From the NCBI RefSeq assembly GCF_008831285.2, contig NC_045146.1:9622972-9686971 (forward strand): a DNA stretch of 64,000 nucleotides, read 5' to 3'. Origin of the DNA: Nymphaea colorata (lineage: Eukaryota > Streptophyta > Magnoliopsida > Nymphaeales > Nymphaeaceae). The notes below the pieces were generated by a model. That model was not told where the DNA came from. It saw nothing but the letters and a program-made list of their open reading frames with translations, and searched no databases. How positions within the stretch are numbered: position 1 is the first letter of the stretch; each line of letters starts with the position of its first letter. Shown here in pieces: positions 43,335-57,164 of this stretch. Both the position numbers and the translations under genes were made by a program.

Positions 43335-45748
43335 TGTAAAGCTCATTGTTTTTATTTCAGGTCGGGCTGAAGCGGGTCCAGAACCAAAACCAATTGCGTG
43401 AAGAGCCCGACACGAGGGAATTCTTCTTCCTCGTCTTCCTCTTCGTCTCTTCCTTTGCTAAGACCGCAACACAGAGAAGAAGAAGGCAGATGAGGGTGCA
43501 GCGGCGATGAAGGTGAAGACGGCAGCGGTGCGTAGGTAACTCGTTGGTCTCACTCTGTCTCTTCCTTCTTCTTCTCCTCCCTCTCTTGCCATTGTCTGCC
43601 CATTTTTCTCCCTTCGTCCACACTCTCTCTGCCCTCACTTTTTCTCTCTGTTGGTCGCAACATTCTCTCTCGCCTTCTCGTCTCCTTGTTCACACCCTCA
43701 GTCGCCCTCTTGTCTCCTCCCTCGCACGCCCTCTGTTTCCCTCCACCACTTTCTTGTCTCTCCCCTCTGCCTGAACCATCTCCCTATCAATCTCCCCTCT
43801 CTGTCAACGCCCTCTCTCTCGCACGGCCTCCCTCCTAATCAACCCTCTCCCATCTCTCTTCGTTTGCTTCCTCTCTCCACCGCCAGTCCCTCAACCGAGC
43901 ACTCTCTCCCTCTCTGCACTCTTCCCTCACTTGCGCTGTCTCTCTTGCACTTCCCTCCTCTCGTGTCCTCTCTCACTCGTCTTCATCTCCCTCACTACCA
44001 GAGGCCCTATTCTAATGGCAGACCCCCTCTTGAATTATTTTTCACTCCTTTTCACTATTTTTGTGATTGTTGGATTTGATTGCAGCTTGGGGACACATCA
44101 TTCTCTTCATACCATTGAGTTGAAGGCTTGGGAGGTGACGGCAATAGTTAATTTTAGCCATTTGGGGATCAATCGAACATTTGAAGTGGTTGCCGGGAAC
44201 ATTACAGCAGTTTGGACACTAAAATTGGGGTGAGCGAGGCCTAATCGAGCTTAAATTATCTAAAATTTACTGTTAGTGCATGTAGAATTATTATTTGATC
44301 ATGCTAGACTCATGATTTGATGATTTAGAATGCATATTAATCATGTTGCTATTTTGGGGAAAGTTTATGACTATTTAGAGAAGGACGAGGATCTACGTGT
44401 ATAATTGTCTTTTTAACATGATGAGTTGATTTTTGAAGCGATTTGGACACATGATAGAGATTTTGATGATGTTGAGAAGGTTTAGAACCGTTTTAGCAAG
44501 CTCGGGAAATATGTTTCTATTGATGTGCATATACATCGTATATTGAGAATCTTAATTTTGAGATAGACGCATCAACTAAGAAAGCAAGGGAGAAACGGAT
44601 TAGTGATTGACTCAAATTGAAAAAGTGGATCTTAAATCATTTGGTGACAACCGCAAAGAGTTGGGAAGAGGCATATTGGAGGGCTTTGTGGGTCAACACT
44701 ACCCATCGACACCCTATTAAGGCGATGACTTATGCCTCAATGATTGTATTTTATACTTGTATAGACTGTAAACTGAATGAGTAGAGAATTTATCACTTAC
44801 TTATGTTTTCAGGTACATCGGGCACGTCAAGTAGACCTTGAGCAGCATGATTGGAAGCTTGAGGCATTTTGGGGTAGTTTGCTGACGCACGGCAAGTATG
44901 GTGGCATTCCAAGCAAATCCCTGTCTGGGGTCAACCTTTGAATGTGTGTTTTCAGGATCGCTAGATTATGACTGTGTTGTGATTGAGTATATGTATGCAT
45001 GTGATTGATTTGTTATGAGATAAGTTTTGTTTTGAAAATCACTATAAGCTTTGTTTTGAAAATTACTACGCAATTGAATGTGCATGCTATAATTGATAAC
45101 TACTTAGGACAGATGAGTGGGATACTGAATTGAGTTTCTCTTCGACCCCAAATGAGCATTAGACAACATGATAGAATGATAATTGTATAGGACAGCTACG
45201 AGCCAATCACGAATCGAGACTACTCTATGTGGTTTGGCTAAGCTTTGAAAATGTGATTCATGTGTGTGATTCATGTGAATGTTGTGATATGTTACACATG
45301 CATTGTTGGGGGCATGAATGCAAATAAATGGAACTGAAGGGTAGTTGTACACATGATGTTATGACGGCTAGCTAAGAATGTTAACTATATATGTAGCTCT
45401 CGTGTGGAGGCAATTGGAGGTATTGGTGTACTCGCGAAGTGAACCAACCTCATGAGCTAACAGGTCATTTTGTGAATGTGCAATCTTAATGATAAGTAAA
45501 AAAGAATAAGAGGTGAGAGACCAATGAGTTGTGACAATGTGTTTAGGAGATGTACCGCCTTTGCCATTGGTCTCGTCTACTCGGAGCGCAAACGATGCAA
45601 GGCCTCAGGATATCGTTGTGTAATGTGCTTGGAGCGTTGGGCTCTCGCTTTCCCAGTCTGAGTGTCGTAGGGAATGCTGAGTATCTCTCATTAGAATTCA
45701 CGCATCCATGGACGAGTGCTCTACCACTGCAGCGTGAATGGATCCATA
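43335..45748 (+). repeat. older gypsy-type LTR of family G, first part
   Basis: Begins TGTAAAGCTC, aligned with TGTAACGCTCG of other copies, then the GGTCC block, a CT-rich tract and the ttggggtgagcgaggcc segment. It is interrupted at 45748 by a solo LTR and continues at 48608-49337; total about 3.1 kb. Pro/Ser-rich frames in the CT tract are low complexity. Confidence 0.8.
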
Positions 45749-48602
45749 TATAACGCTCGGCATATGCAGGTCGGGTCGGGTCAGGGTCCAGATCCGGACC
45801 CGAGCTCCACCCGCGTGTGAGCCCGACGCCCTCTCCTCTCTCGTCTTTTCCTCTTCTCCCGCGTCTTCCTCACAGACCCCTCCCCCTCTGTTGCCACTCG
45901 AGCCAGCGCACAGAAGAAGAAGAGAAGACGGAGGTGGTGCAGGTAGCGGCGAGGACGGCGGTGCTCCGGTAAGCCCCCATCTTCTTTCTTTCTTTCTTCT
46001 TCTCCCCTTTTCTCCTCCTCCCTCTCTCACTGTCTCTGCCGTCTCCTCTCTCAACCCCACGACCTCCCTCTTATGCAACCCTCTTTCTCTCGTGCTTTTC
46101 TCCTCTGCCTGCACTCTTCCCTCTTTGTCAGCTCCCTCTCTCTCGCACCCTCACCCTCACTGCCATTTTCCCATTTCTGTCTGAACCCTCTCTCTGTCCG
46201 TCTCTCTCTCTCAGTGCCTCTCCCTGCCCACACGCTCCCTACTTGAGCTCTCTCTCCCCATTTCCTGATTGCTTTTTTCCATTTTCCCCAATCAAGCACT
46301 CTTTCTCATGGATTTCATCATTGTTTGTTAGGATTCCAGTTTGGGGAACACGTTCTTCCCCTCGTATCAGTGTTTAGGTGGTGTTGGTGGTGGCGGCTTG
46401 GCACAATTTCTGCCATTTGGGGACCGATTGTACGCTTGAGGTGGCTGTCGCAGGCGTCACAACAGTTTGGACACTTAGATTGGGGTGAGCAAGGCCTATT
46501 TGAGCTTCGATTATTGAATATTATCTATGAGAGCATGTATAATTATTGTTTGAGCATGTTAGAGTTTAGAATTGATGATTTGGAACGCATGTTAATGATT
46601 TTGTTTTTGGGGAAGTTTAGGATTATGATGGAGAAGTGTTGATTCATGCCTATAATGATCATTGAAGCATGATGAGTTGATTTTTGAAGCATTAGGGAAG
46701 CATGGTAAAGATTGTGTTGTTGTGGGGAAGATTCAAAACCATCTTTGGGAGCACGTGGCACATGTTTTTGTGAATGGGTGCACCTTGGAGTTAAATAGGG
46801 AAAGCATACGTAAGTTGTGTGTGACTATGGGGTTGACGCCTAGACTACAGAAAGCAAATGAGAAATGTGTTGTGAGGGACTGGGCGAAGCATTGAGTTTT
46901 GACATCTGTTGGCACGACAAAAAGTTGGGAAGTGACCTATTGGAGAGTTTGTAGGTCGACACTACCCGTCGACACCCTCTTGAGGCGATGACACGTGCCT
47001 CAATGATGTTGTTTTGTATTTGTTTGAATTGTTTGGGTATCTAGTATGAATCTTATATTTTGTTTATGTCTGCAGGAACACTGGGCACGTCCCGTCGACC
47101 TTGAGTTACCGGATTCAAAGCTTGAGGCAATTTGAAGAGTTTGTGAGCGCGCCACAAGTATGACAGCATTCCAGGCAAATCCCTGCCTGGGGCAAATGTA
47201 TGAATGTGTGTTCCTAGGGTCGTGGGATCCTAGGATTGTGATGCAATTGATTGACTGATCAGTGAATGAATGTGCATAAGCATGTAAATGTTTTGATATA
47301 TGATATGAATTGTTTTGGAAAGACTATGAGAAGTTTGTTTTGAAAATGTTATGCATTTGCATGTGCACGTTAGAATTGATAACTGTTTAGGACAGATGAG
47401 GCGGGGTATCGAGTCGAGTGTCTCCTCGACCCCAATTGTGCATTAGAAAGCATCCTAGAATGATAATTGCATATGACAGCTACGAGCCAATCACAGATCG
47501 AGACTACTCTATGTGGTTTGACTAAGTTTTTGAAGATGTGATTGATATGATGAATGATGTGAATGTTTTGTTCTGTTGCTTACACATTGTTGCGGGCAAT
47601 GATGCAAATAATGGAATTGGAGGGTAGTCGTACCCGTATTGTATGACGCCTAGCTATGACTGTTATTGTTATGTGTAGACCTCATGTGGAGGCAATTGGA
47701 GGTGTAGGTGCATTCGTGAAGTGCACCAACCTCATGAGCTAGTCAGTCAATTTGTGAATGTGTTAATCTAATGATAAGAATGAATGAATAAGAGATGAGA
47801 GGCCAATGGGATGTGGCTATGTGTTTGGGAGACGTCCCACTTTTGCCACTGGTCTCGCCTGTTCGGAGTGCAGGCGGTGCAAGGCCCCAGGGTACTGTTG
47901 TGTGTTGTGCTTGGAGCGTTGGGCTCCCGCCTTCCCAACCTGGGTGTCCTAGGGAAGGCTGAGTATCTCTCATTGGAATTCACACATCCATGGATGAGTG
48001 CTCTACCACTGCAGTGGATGAAATGAGTCCATACTATTATGGGCCACCACGGGGGTTGTCTCTCGGCTGCAGGCCGCCCATGGTGTGCACGTGCCTGTGT
48101 TGTACCTATAGGAACTATTAATTCACTAAAGTTATTGAAAATGTAATGTATATGATTGAATGTATGTGATTGAAGTGCATGTGAATTATATGAATGCTAA
48201 GGGTTTGGTATTTTCCTGGCTTGTTGCCATACTGCGAAGGCTAAGCCTTCAGTTGTTTCTTTTTCAGGTTTTGGCAGACCCGGGGCAGCAGGTTGATCGG
48301 ATGGCTTCACTCACGTCCTACTGGGGAGGTTTTGGGTTTTGTTTTCTTATGTAGTGCCGGCGCGTCTTGGTTTATTTGTATTGATGTCTTGTTTTTGTTA
48401 GACATCAATCATACAGTTTGGGGGCATTTTTGTCATACGCATAAATGTGATTTTGTATGAAACAAAGTTGTTATATAAATGAAAGTTGCCCATTGTTTTG
48501 AATTGCTTGGCTCATCTCTTTTGAACTGTTGTGTAGTCACATCTCGATGTTTGATGTTTAGAAAAAAAAAATGTTTGAGTGTCAAAAGGTCGGGGTGTGA
48601 CA
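45749..48602 (+). mobile_element. solo LTR of family G (2854 bp) nested in an older G LTR
   Basis: Starts TATAACGCTCGG (TG eroded to TA) and ends GGGGTGTGACA. Perfect 5-bp duplication ccata at 45744-45748 and 48603-48607. The host sequence on both sides is itself a G LTR and rejoins exactly. Solo LTRs form by recombination between the two LTRs of an inserted element. U3 has GGGTCC-AGATCC-GGACCC (45784-45801). No ORF of note. Confidence 0.9.
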
Positions 48603-48607
48603 CCATA

Positions 48608-49337
48608 TCATTTCGGGCCACCACGAAGGTTGTCTGCCGGTTGTAGGTCTCCCGTTGTATATACGTGTCTGTGTTTACACTCATAGGAACTATCAATTCA
48701 CTAAAGCTAATATAAATGAAAAGAATGTGAATGAAGTGATTGTAAATGATGTGTTCATGCATGAATTGCATGTAATTAATGAATATGTTATTGTAGCCAT
48801 TGAGTGGCCGTTACATGTCGTGGTATATGTGAGAGGGTTCCATAACAAGTCATGTGAATGTATGCCCTATCACGACATGATAGTGATTTACTTTCATGTT
48901 TGTTATATCTCTTATTTGAGCTCTTACCTTAGAGGGTTAGGGATTTATCTGGCTTGTTTTCATACTGCAAAGGTTAAACCTTCAGTTGTATTTTTCAGGT
49001 TTTGGCAGATCCGAGACAGCAGGTTGATCAGATGACTCTACTCACATCCTACTAGGAAAGTTTTGGGTCTATTGTTGTGCCGGGCATCTTGTTTTGGTCA
49101 TATTGATGTCTTGTTTTTGTTAGACATCAATGTTGTGATTTGAAGTCATTTTTGTTATATGTATTATTGAGAAGTATGATGTGATTTTTGTATGAACTGA
49201 AAATTGTTATATAAATTAAAGTTGTCCCATTGTTTTGAATTGCATAGATCATCCTTTTGAATCGTTATGTCGTCGCACCTCAATGTTTCATATATTTAAA
49301 AAAAAAGTTATTTGAGGTCAAAGGGTTGGGTGTGATA
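48608..49337 (+). repeat. older family G LTR, second part
   Basis: Continues the LTR interrupted at 45748, from tcatttcgggccaccacg to gggttgggtgtgata. It aligns with 47.9-48.6 kb and 52.6-53.4 kb. The 5 bp on each outer side (gtttt and gttag) do not match, so no target duplication is claimed. Confidence 0.82.
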
Positions 49338-50516
49338 GTTAGTTTTTCCCATTCCCTGCGTAAAAACTCCATGTGGAGTAACTTGACAAAGCTTGTTGTC
49401 TATTCTCATTCTTCCATGCAAATAATTGCAAGCATTTGTGTTATGTTTGCATTCTAATGTGCATTGGGATTGATTTCATGTGTTTTCTTATTTTTTCATG
49501 TTCATCTTATTCATGGATATAGGCATAAATTAGGAGAATTGTGTAGAAGTTACTTATCTCAGAAAACCAGTTCCTATAAATTTCTAGTTTTCTACTAACA
49601 ATTTGTTGGGATCATATTTCTCTACCTAGGAAATATTTTTTTAATCCATGAAAGACATTGGCTTCGTGGACGAGTCTAGATTCCTTTGGCACCTTTTTTT
49701 GTGGCTTGTCAAGACAGCTTGACCTTTCTGACATGACAAATATAGAAACTAATTATCTATAGGATGGCTTGACTAAACTGTAGAACATAGGATTTTCTAG
49801 GACAATCGATGCCATAAGTCAAGACAAGAGAAGTGTTTTTTTCAGTTATGTAAAGTGGCCATTTTCCTTAGGTTCTCCCACCCAAGTTTCATTGATTTTG
49901 GAATAGCTTTAGCCACCCTTTTAGTTGTCCTCTTTCAATCTATTTTTTGCTACTTTTACTTTTGCAAGTTTGGTAAGCTAAACAAATCTCCAAATTTTGG
50001 GCCTGTTTGCATGCAATCTTCTATCTAATAAGATAGTAAACATCAAAATTTGACTCTTCTCGTTTTGAGTTATATGAGATCTTAGAGATGGGACCTTACC
50101 TATAAGTACGAAGCTTGACCGTTCCTTACGTTTTTACATGGGCTAATCAAGCGAAGATTTGATGATTAGGATTGGGTTCCTAAGGTTAAAGGTTAAGAAC
50201 TGGGTTTATATCATAGGTTTTTGATTTGTTGATGCTCTGCTTTCAAATTGAATTTTGGAAGATTTATTTGACATTGAAGTTTAAGAGAGAGAGGGCCTAC
50301 CTATCATACCTAGTTGATAAAGAAATTAAATCCAATCCTAATATAAATTTGATGAAGGAAAATTTAATTAGGACAATATTATGATCAACATGAAAATAAA
50401 GGAAAATAAACAAACAAAATAAAATGAGATGATAATATTCTTTGGACGCCAAGAAGGAAGAAAATAAGAGAAGAAAGAGAAAGTGAAAGAGCAAAGAGAA
50501 AGCTTGAGACTCAAAG
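49338..50516. other. no gene seen
   Basis: AT-rich DNA after the G LTR. There is no PBS or internal element sequence next to the LTR end. Confidence 0.5.
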
Positions 50517-51240
50517 GATCTGAAATGAAACTTTGGATATGGATTATAAATTTTTAATCTGGGCAGGATTATTTGGATTTGGATGGAGATTTGGATTAAA
50601 AAAAAGTTTGTATCTGAAAGTGATATCTTCAAGCTAAATGGATCCAAACGTGATAGTTTGGATTTGCCTGGATTTAGAAAAAAGATGTGGACATGAAATT
50701 GACAGTATGGATCTGAAATGTGTCTAGAAGCAGGATTTGGATTCATAATTAATATTCAGATCTAGAGTTGGTAGTTTGGAACTGAAATTGTTCTAGAAAT
50801 GAGATTTGGATCCAAAAGCTAGACTTGAATCTGAAATGGATACCTGAATATAAAAATGGATGTAGAAGTTAGACTTGGATCTAAACAGATCCAAAAAAAT
50901 ATTTTTGAATATGAAATTGATAGTTTGGATCTGAAATGGACCTAGAAGTTGGATTTGGATCCGAACGAGATCTAGAAAATAAATTTGGATCTGAAACTGA
51001 TATTTTGATCTAAAATTGATCCAGAAGTCTGATTTGGATCCAAATTGAATCCAACAATTATATTTGGATCTTAAATTGATAGTTTGGATCTAAAATAAAT
51101 CCAAAATTTTGAATTTGGCTCCAAACGGGATCTAGAAAATACATTTGGATCTAAAATCAATAGTTTGGTTATTAAACATATTCAGAAGTTGGATTTAGAT
51201 CCTAATGGGATTTAGACAATATAGTGGAATATGATATTGA
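50517..51240. repeat. degenerate GATC-rich repeat array
   Basis: About 700 bp built from variants of tttggatctgaaat, gatccaaacgggatctagaa and atttggatc, at irregular spacing. It is highly diverged; a single fixed period is not obvious by eye. Confidence 0.75.
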
Positions 51241-51255
51241 TAGTATGATATCAAA

Positions 51256-53385
51256 AGTGTATAATTCATGATGAGTTGATTTTCGAAGCAATTTGGACAC
51301 ATGATATAGATTTTGATGATGTTGAGAAGGTTTAGAACCATTTTAGCGAGCTCGAGAAATATGCTTCTATTGATGTGCATATACGTCGTATATTGGGAAT
51401 CTTAATTTCGAGATAGACACCTCAACTAAGAAAGCAAGAGAGAAACGGATTGGTGATTGTTTCAAATCGAAAGCGTGGAGCTTAAATCATTTGGTGGAGC
51501 TTAAATCATTTGGTGACAACCTGAAAGAGTTGAGAAGAGGCCTATTGGAGGGCTTTGTGGCTTGACCCTACTCATCGACACCCTCTTGATGCGATGACCT
51601 ATGCCTCAATGATTGTATTTTATACTTCTATAGATTGTAAAACTGAACGAGTAGAGAATTTATCACTTGCTTATGTTTGTAGGTACACCAGGCACGTCCG
51701 TTAAACCTTGAGCAACAAGACGTGAAGCTTGAGGCATTTTGGAGATATGCGATAGGTATGGCGGCATTCCAGGAAAATCTCTGCCTGGGGCCAACCTTTG
51801 AATGTGTGTTTTTAGGATCGTTGGATCCTATGACTGTGTTGTGATTGAGTGTATGCATGCATGTGATTGATTTGTTATGATATAAGTTTTGTTTTGAAAA
51901 TCACTATAAGTTTTGTTTTGAAAATCACTATAAGTTTTGTTTTGAAAATTACTACGCAATTGCATGTACATGCTAGAATTAATAATTGCTTAGGACAGAT
52001 GAGGTGTGGTATCGAGTCGAGTATCTCCTCGACCTAAATATACATTACAAAGCATCCTAGATTGATAATTGCATAGGACACCTACAAGCCAATCACAGAT
52101 CGAGACTACTCTCTATGGTTTGGCTAACTTTTGAAAATGTGATTGATGTGTATGATTAATGTGAACATTGTGATATGTTGCACATGCATTGTCGTGGACA
52201 TGAATTCAAATGAATGAAATTGAAGGGTAGTTGTACCTCTAATGTTATACCGGCTAGCAAAGCATGTTAACTATATGTGTAGCCTTCGTGTGGAGGCAAT
52301 TGGAGGTGTGGGTGCACTCGTAAAGTGAACCAACCTTATGAGCTAGTTGGTCATTTTGTGAATGTGAAATCATAATGATAAGTAAGAATGAATAAGAGAT
52401 TAGAGGTCAGTGGGTTGTGGCAATGTGTTTGGAAAGTGTCCCGCATTCACCACTGGTCTCGCTTGCTCGGAGCACAGGCGGTGCAAGGCCATACTATATC
52501 GTTGTGTGATGTGCTTGGAGCATTGGGCTCCTGCCTTTCCAACCTGGGTGTCCTAAGGAAGGTTGAGTATCTCTCCTTAGAATTCATACATCCATGGACG
52601 AGTACTTTACCGCTATAGCGTGAATGGATCCATGTCATTTCGGGCCACCACAGGGGTTGTCTCCCAACTGTAGGTCACCTGTGGTGTGCACGTGCCTATG
52701 TTTGCACCCACAGGAACTGTAAATTCACTGAAGCTAATGTAAATGAAAAGAATGTAAATGAAGTGTGTGTGAATGAAGTGATTGTGAATAATGTGTTCAT
52801 GCATGAATTGCATGTGACTAATGAATGTGTTATTGTGGCCATTAAGTGACTTTTACATGTCGTGGTATATGTGATGGGCTTTCATGACCAGTCATATGAA
52901 TGTATGCCCTATCACGACATGATAGTGATTTGCTTTCATATTTGTTATATATCATATTTGAGTCCTTACCTTAGAGGGTTAGGGATTTATCTGGTTGTGG
53001 TCATACTGTGAAGGCTAAGGCTTCAGTTGTCTTTCTTTTACAGGTTTGGCGGACCCGAGGCAGTAGGATGATCAGATGGCTCTACTCACATCCTATTGGG
53101 GAGGTTTTGGGTCTATTGTAGTATTGGCACGTCTTGTTTTAGTCATATTAATGTTTTGTTTTTATTAGACATCAATGTTGTGAATTGGGGGCATTTTTGT
53201 CATATGTATTATTGAGAAGTATGATGTGATTTTTGTATGAACTGAAAATTGTTATATAAATGAAAGTTTGCCCCATCGTTTTGAATTGCATAGGTCATTT
53301 CCTTTTGAATCATTGTGTTGTCACACCTCAGTGTTTTATGTTGAAAAAAAAAAGTTATTTGAGGTCAAAGGGTTGGGGTGTGGCA
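51256..53385 (+). repeat. family G LTR, 5'-truncated copy
   Basis: Aligns from the catgatgagttgatttt block (44.41 kb in the older LTR) to the LTR end ggggtgtggca. It lacks the first 1 kb. It contains a 24-bp unit (taagttttgttttgaaaatc...) three times at 51883-51951. Confidence 0.82.
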
Positions 53386-53394
53386 CTTGTGAAA

Positions 53395-54420
53395 GAAAGA
53401 TTCTTCAGTCCATTGATTTCACAAATTCAGAAATATGTTTTGACTCGATTAAGGCTAAGCCGACTATAACAGACAAAAAGTGTGCTAAAATGAGCAACAA
53501 CAAACTAGAAATTATTCATACATATGTATGCAAACTGTTTACCTATATTACATGGGTGAGAGGTATTTTGTCACATTTATTGATGATTAATCTTGGTCTA
53601 TATATCTTTACTTTTTGTCTAAGAAATCTAAAGTGTATCGAGTTTTTAAAGACGTCAAGAATAAGATAGAAAAGCAAACTAGAGAAGTAATAAAGGTAGT
53701 CAGATCAGATAAAGGTGACAAGTATTATGGATGTTTTATTAAGATGGGACAATGAAAGATACATGTTGCACATTTTTTCAAAGAAGAAGGCATTGTACCT
53801 TAGTGCACCATGCCTGGTAGAACATATCAAGATGGTGTAGCTGAAAGGAGAAATCTTATGCTTAAAGAGATGGTCAGTGACATGTTGAATTGTTCAACAC
53901 TCTTTATTACATTGCGGAGTGAAGCTCTAAGGATAGTTGTGCACAGTTTAAACAAGGTACCTATGAAAGTTGTTTTTAAAACTTCTTATGAGTTGTAGAC
54001 AATTAGGAAATCTTCAACATTATATATACACATTTGGGGTTGTCCTACAGAAGCTATATTGTATAATCATTACATAAAGTCTTTTGACCCTAAAACAACA
54101 TGTAGTTTCTTCAATGGTTACCTAGAAATGCCAAAAGGTTATTGATTTTATTGTCTGTCTTATTTACCACAAATAGTAGAAATAGATAAAGTTAGATTTC
54201 TTGAAGATGATTCTATTGGGATAAAGGCATTGCAAAATCTTTCCCTTAAGGAAACTAAGGATACAATGTCTGCACCAAAAAATAAAGTAACTAATAGACT
54301 TCCTATCATCATTTACTCAGATATTAAAATGAATGTTGATTTCATTGATATCCCAACTATAGCAGAACCACATGTGGATAATGTTGGTGAGCAATTATAG
54401 GAAGGGTTAAGTTCAATATG
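53395..54420 (+). pseudogene. old copia relic H: integrase
   Basis: Broken frames of a copia integrase of another lineage: IDFTNSEIC, LEIIHT, FVTFIDDYSW, VVRSDKGDKYYG, EEGIVP, DGVAERRNLMLKEMV, IWGCPTEAILYN and GYLEMPKGY. Frames change repeatedly and stops are common. It abuts the G LTR end at 53385, so the older left end is missing or was replaced. Confidence 0.82.
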
Positions 54421-56080
54421 AAATTTTGGAGCTACTTGTATGGAGATCTACACGGACAAGAAAATCTGCTATTTATCCAGATCATGTAGTGTACTTATAA
54501 GAGCCTAATAATTTCATAAATGATGATCAATCACATTTATGAAAGCTGTTGAGTGTAAGCAATCTGCACATTAGATAGAAACCATGAAAGAAGAGTTAGA
54601 CTCTATGACTAAAAATCAAGTGTGAGACCTTGTCACTCTGCCTAAAGGAGTCAAACCTATAGGATGTAAATAGGTATTTAAGGCTAATGTAGATTAGGGC
54701 AGAATTGAGAGATACAAGACAATGATGGTTGCTAAAGGCTTTATCAAATGGAGGGCATTGACTATAATGAGATATTTTCTCATGTTCTAACTAGAGAGTC
54801 AATGAGAATTATTTCTGCCTTCATAGATCATTTTGATTTAGAACTACATCAACTGGATGTAAAAACAATTTTTCCAAATGGTGGTTTGAATGAAGAGACT
54901 TATATGGAATAACTTCAAGGTTTCTCTAAGAATCGGACCATTTGGTTTGCAAGTTAAATAACTCAATATATGGATTTAAACAAGCCTCACAACAATGATA
55001 TGTCAAGTTTACCAAGTCATCTTAATTGTTGGTTTTACTGCGAACATCATTGATCGATGTGTGAACCTTAAGATAAGTGAGAGAAAGTTCACAATTCTTG
55101 TATTATATATAGATGTCATTTTACTTGCAACCAATGATAATGATATGCTAACAGAGAATAAAAATTTTCTTTCCTCTTGTTTTGAAATGAAAGATATGGG
55201 AGAAGCTGCTTACATGTTCTCGGCATAGAGATTTGTCGAGACCTAAATAAAGACACATTAGGTATCTCTCAAAGAACTTACATTCATAAGATCCTTAAAC
55301 GATATGGAATGGAAAATTGTCTCCTACTACAACACCCATAGTAAAAGGAGTTAAATTGAGCTAGAAAAGTTGTCCACAAACTGAATATTAAAATGCACAA
55401 ATGTATACAATGCCATATGCATCATCGGTTGGCAGCTTGTAGTATGTGCAAATCTGTACATGATCTGATATATCGTATGCAGTTGGGATCCTTAATAGAT
55501 TTTAGTCAACCAAGGATTGTTTACTGGAAGGCTATCATGAAAGTCATGCAGTACTTGCAGGGGACAAAATATTACTTGTTAACATATAGGAAGATGGAAC
55601 ACGTAGAGGTTGTTGGCTACTCAGATGAAGATCTGGGTGGATGCCCTGACAGTAGGAATTCTACCACTAGAGATGTTTTCCTACTAGCAGGTAGTGCCAT
55701 TTCTTAGAGGAATGGGAAGAAGTTCACTATTGCTGCTCACACCATAAAGGCATAATTAATTGCTATTTTTGAGAACACATCACATGCTATTTGGCTGTGG
55801 AACTTTATATCAAAACTGAGGGCTGTTGAATCCTTTAGAAATTCACTTAAAGAACTTTGTGACAATGAAGCTATTGGGTCATTTTTCAACAACAACAAAT
55901 GTACTTGTAAGCATATGGAATTAAAGTATTTTGTTATTATGCAAAGAAAGGAGAATCATTCATTGTGCATTAATAACATTGAAACTAAAGATATGGTTGC
56001 TGATCCTCTTACTAAAGGTTTGGCCCCAGGGTTGTATTATGAACATGTTAAGTAGATGGGCTTAGTGAATTCCTTGTAAT
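54421..56080 (+). pseudogene. old copia relic H: RT and RNase H
   Basis: RT remnants: MKEELDSMTKNQV, ERYKTMMVAKGF, LHQLDVKTIFPNG, catalytic box degraded to LYIDVILLATND, CFEMKDMGEA. RNase H: GYSDEDLGGCPDSRNSTT, then DNEAIGSFFNNNK, KHMELKYFV, DMVADPLTKGLAP. It ends near 56080, about 190 bp before the PPT (caagtgggagaa). Inactive and much older than A-D. Confidence 0.82.
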
Positions 56081-56185
56081 CAAGTACACACTTATATTTA
56101 TGTAATCACATTGTACTAATAAAGTTTGATTCTTTGTATTTTTGTTGATTGTGCATAGGTGTGCTCATTATGTTAAGAGTATTGC

Positions 56186-56473
56186 ATGGCAACTTATGGA
56201 CTGAAAGTATGGGTCAGTCCATTGCATGGTATGTTAGTTGCTTGTCACTTGGGTCAAGTGGGAGAATGTTAAAGAATATGCATTGAAGAGTCCAACAATT
56301 ATGACCCTTCATTTCAACACCTTTTCAACATGGCAACTTATGGACTGAAAGTATGGGTCAGTCTATTGCATGGTATGTTAGTTGCTTGTCACTTGGGTCA
56401 AGTGGGAGAATGTTAAAGAATATGCATTGAAGAGTCCAACAATTATGACCCTTCATTTCAACACCTTTTCAAC
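56186..56473 (+). repeat. 144-bp tandem duplication across the PPT/LTR junction of relic H
   Basis: Units 56186-56329 and 56330-56473 start atggcaacttatggactgaa and differ at one base. Each contains gggtcaagtgggagaa (PPT) and the LTR start TGTTAAAGAATATG (56267 and 56411). Confidence 0.93.
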
Positions 56474-57164
56474 TTGCAGCTCTTTGTCTTCACACTCATT
56501 CAAGGTGACCTTTGATTTCCTATTTATACCGCATTATGAAAGCGGTTTAAGGGGTTGAAAAAATTATGAGGATCAGTCCGTGCTCACCTTTGGTAATTTT
56601 AACCTATGTTCATCGATGGTGGTCGTAGGCTGATGAGATTATCTGTCATCATTTTTCTCATTGTGCATCATGGCAGGGACCAGTAAGTGCCCCAAGTAGT
56701 TTTTTCTATGCACGACTTGAGCATGTTAAGTTTGATTTTACTCCAAAATTTCCAACATCTGTTCACTTTCTATTTCTTTTTATTTTTTTCAGCATTCTTC
56801 TTGTATTATTAGTTTTAGGTGCTAGTTCTTGCAGGGACTTGGGTTTTTTTTACAAGAAAAACAACCAATGGATTTCATCCAGCCAATGGCTTTTCCTTGG
56901 TGCATATCCGTCTTCAAACTCATGTGAAGTAGTTTTAGCTTTTCTCATTTATTTTTGAAGTGAGCTTGCTCTGGATGCTGGTTAGTTACTTTTTAGATGT
57001 TTAAGGCTGGTAAAATCTATATCATAACTACATTTTCATGTGTTAATGTATAATATGAGAGAAGTAAAAAGCTGGCAGCAATCCAATGGCCTCACCTCTT
57101 GCTTTTGATCTGTTAACATAGTTAGTCTAGTTAAAATATTTTACTTTAATTCATTTTAAGTTTT
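56474..57164 (+). other. probable LTR remainder of relic H, then unassigned DNA
   Basis: Contains a TATA-like ctatttatacc at 56519 and no coding sequence. The LTR end and a 5' partner were not found. Confidence 0.45.

Noticed and set aside
43330-49342. Target duplication around the older G LTR
   Set aside because: The flanking 5-mers are gtttt and gttag, which do not match.
51883-51951. CRISPR-like array
   Set aside because: Three adjacent 24-bp units without unique spacers, inside an LTR of a plant genome; a simple tandem repeat.
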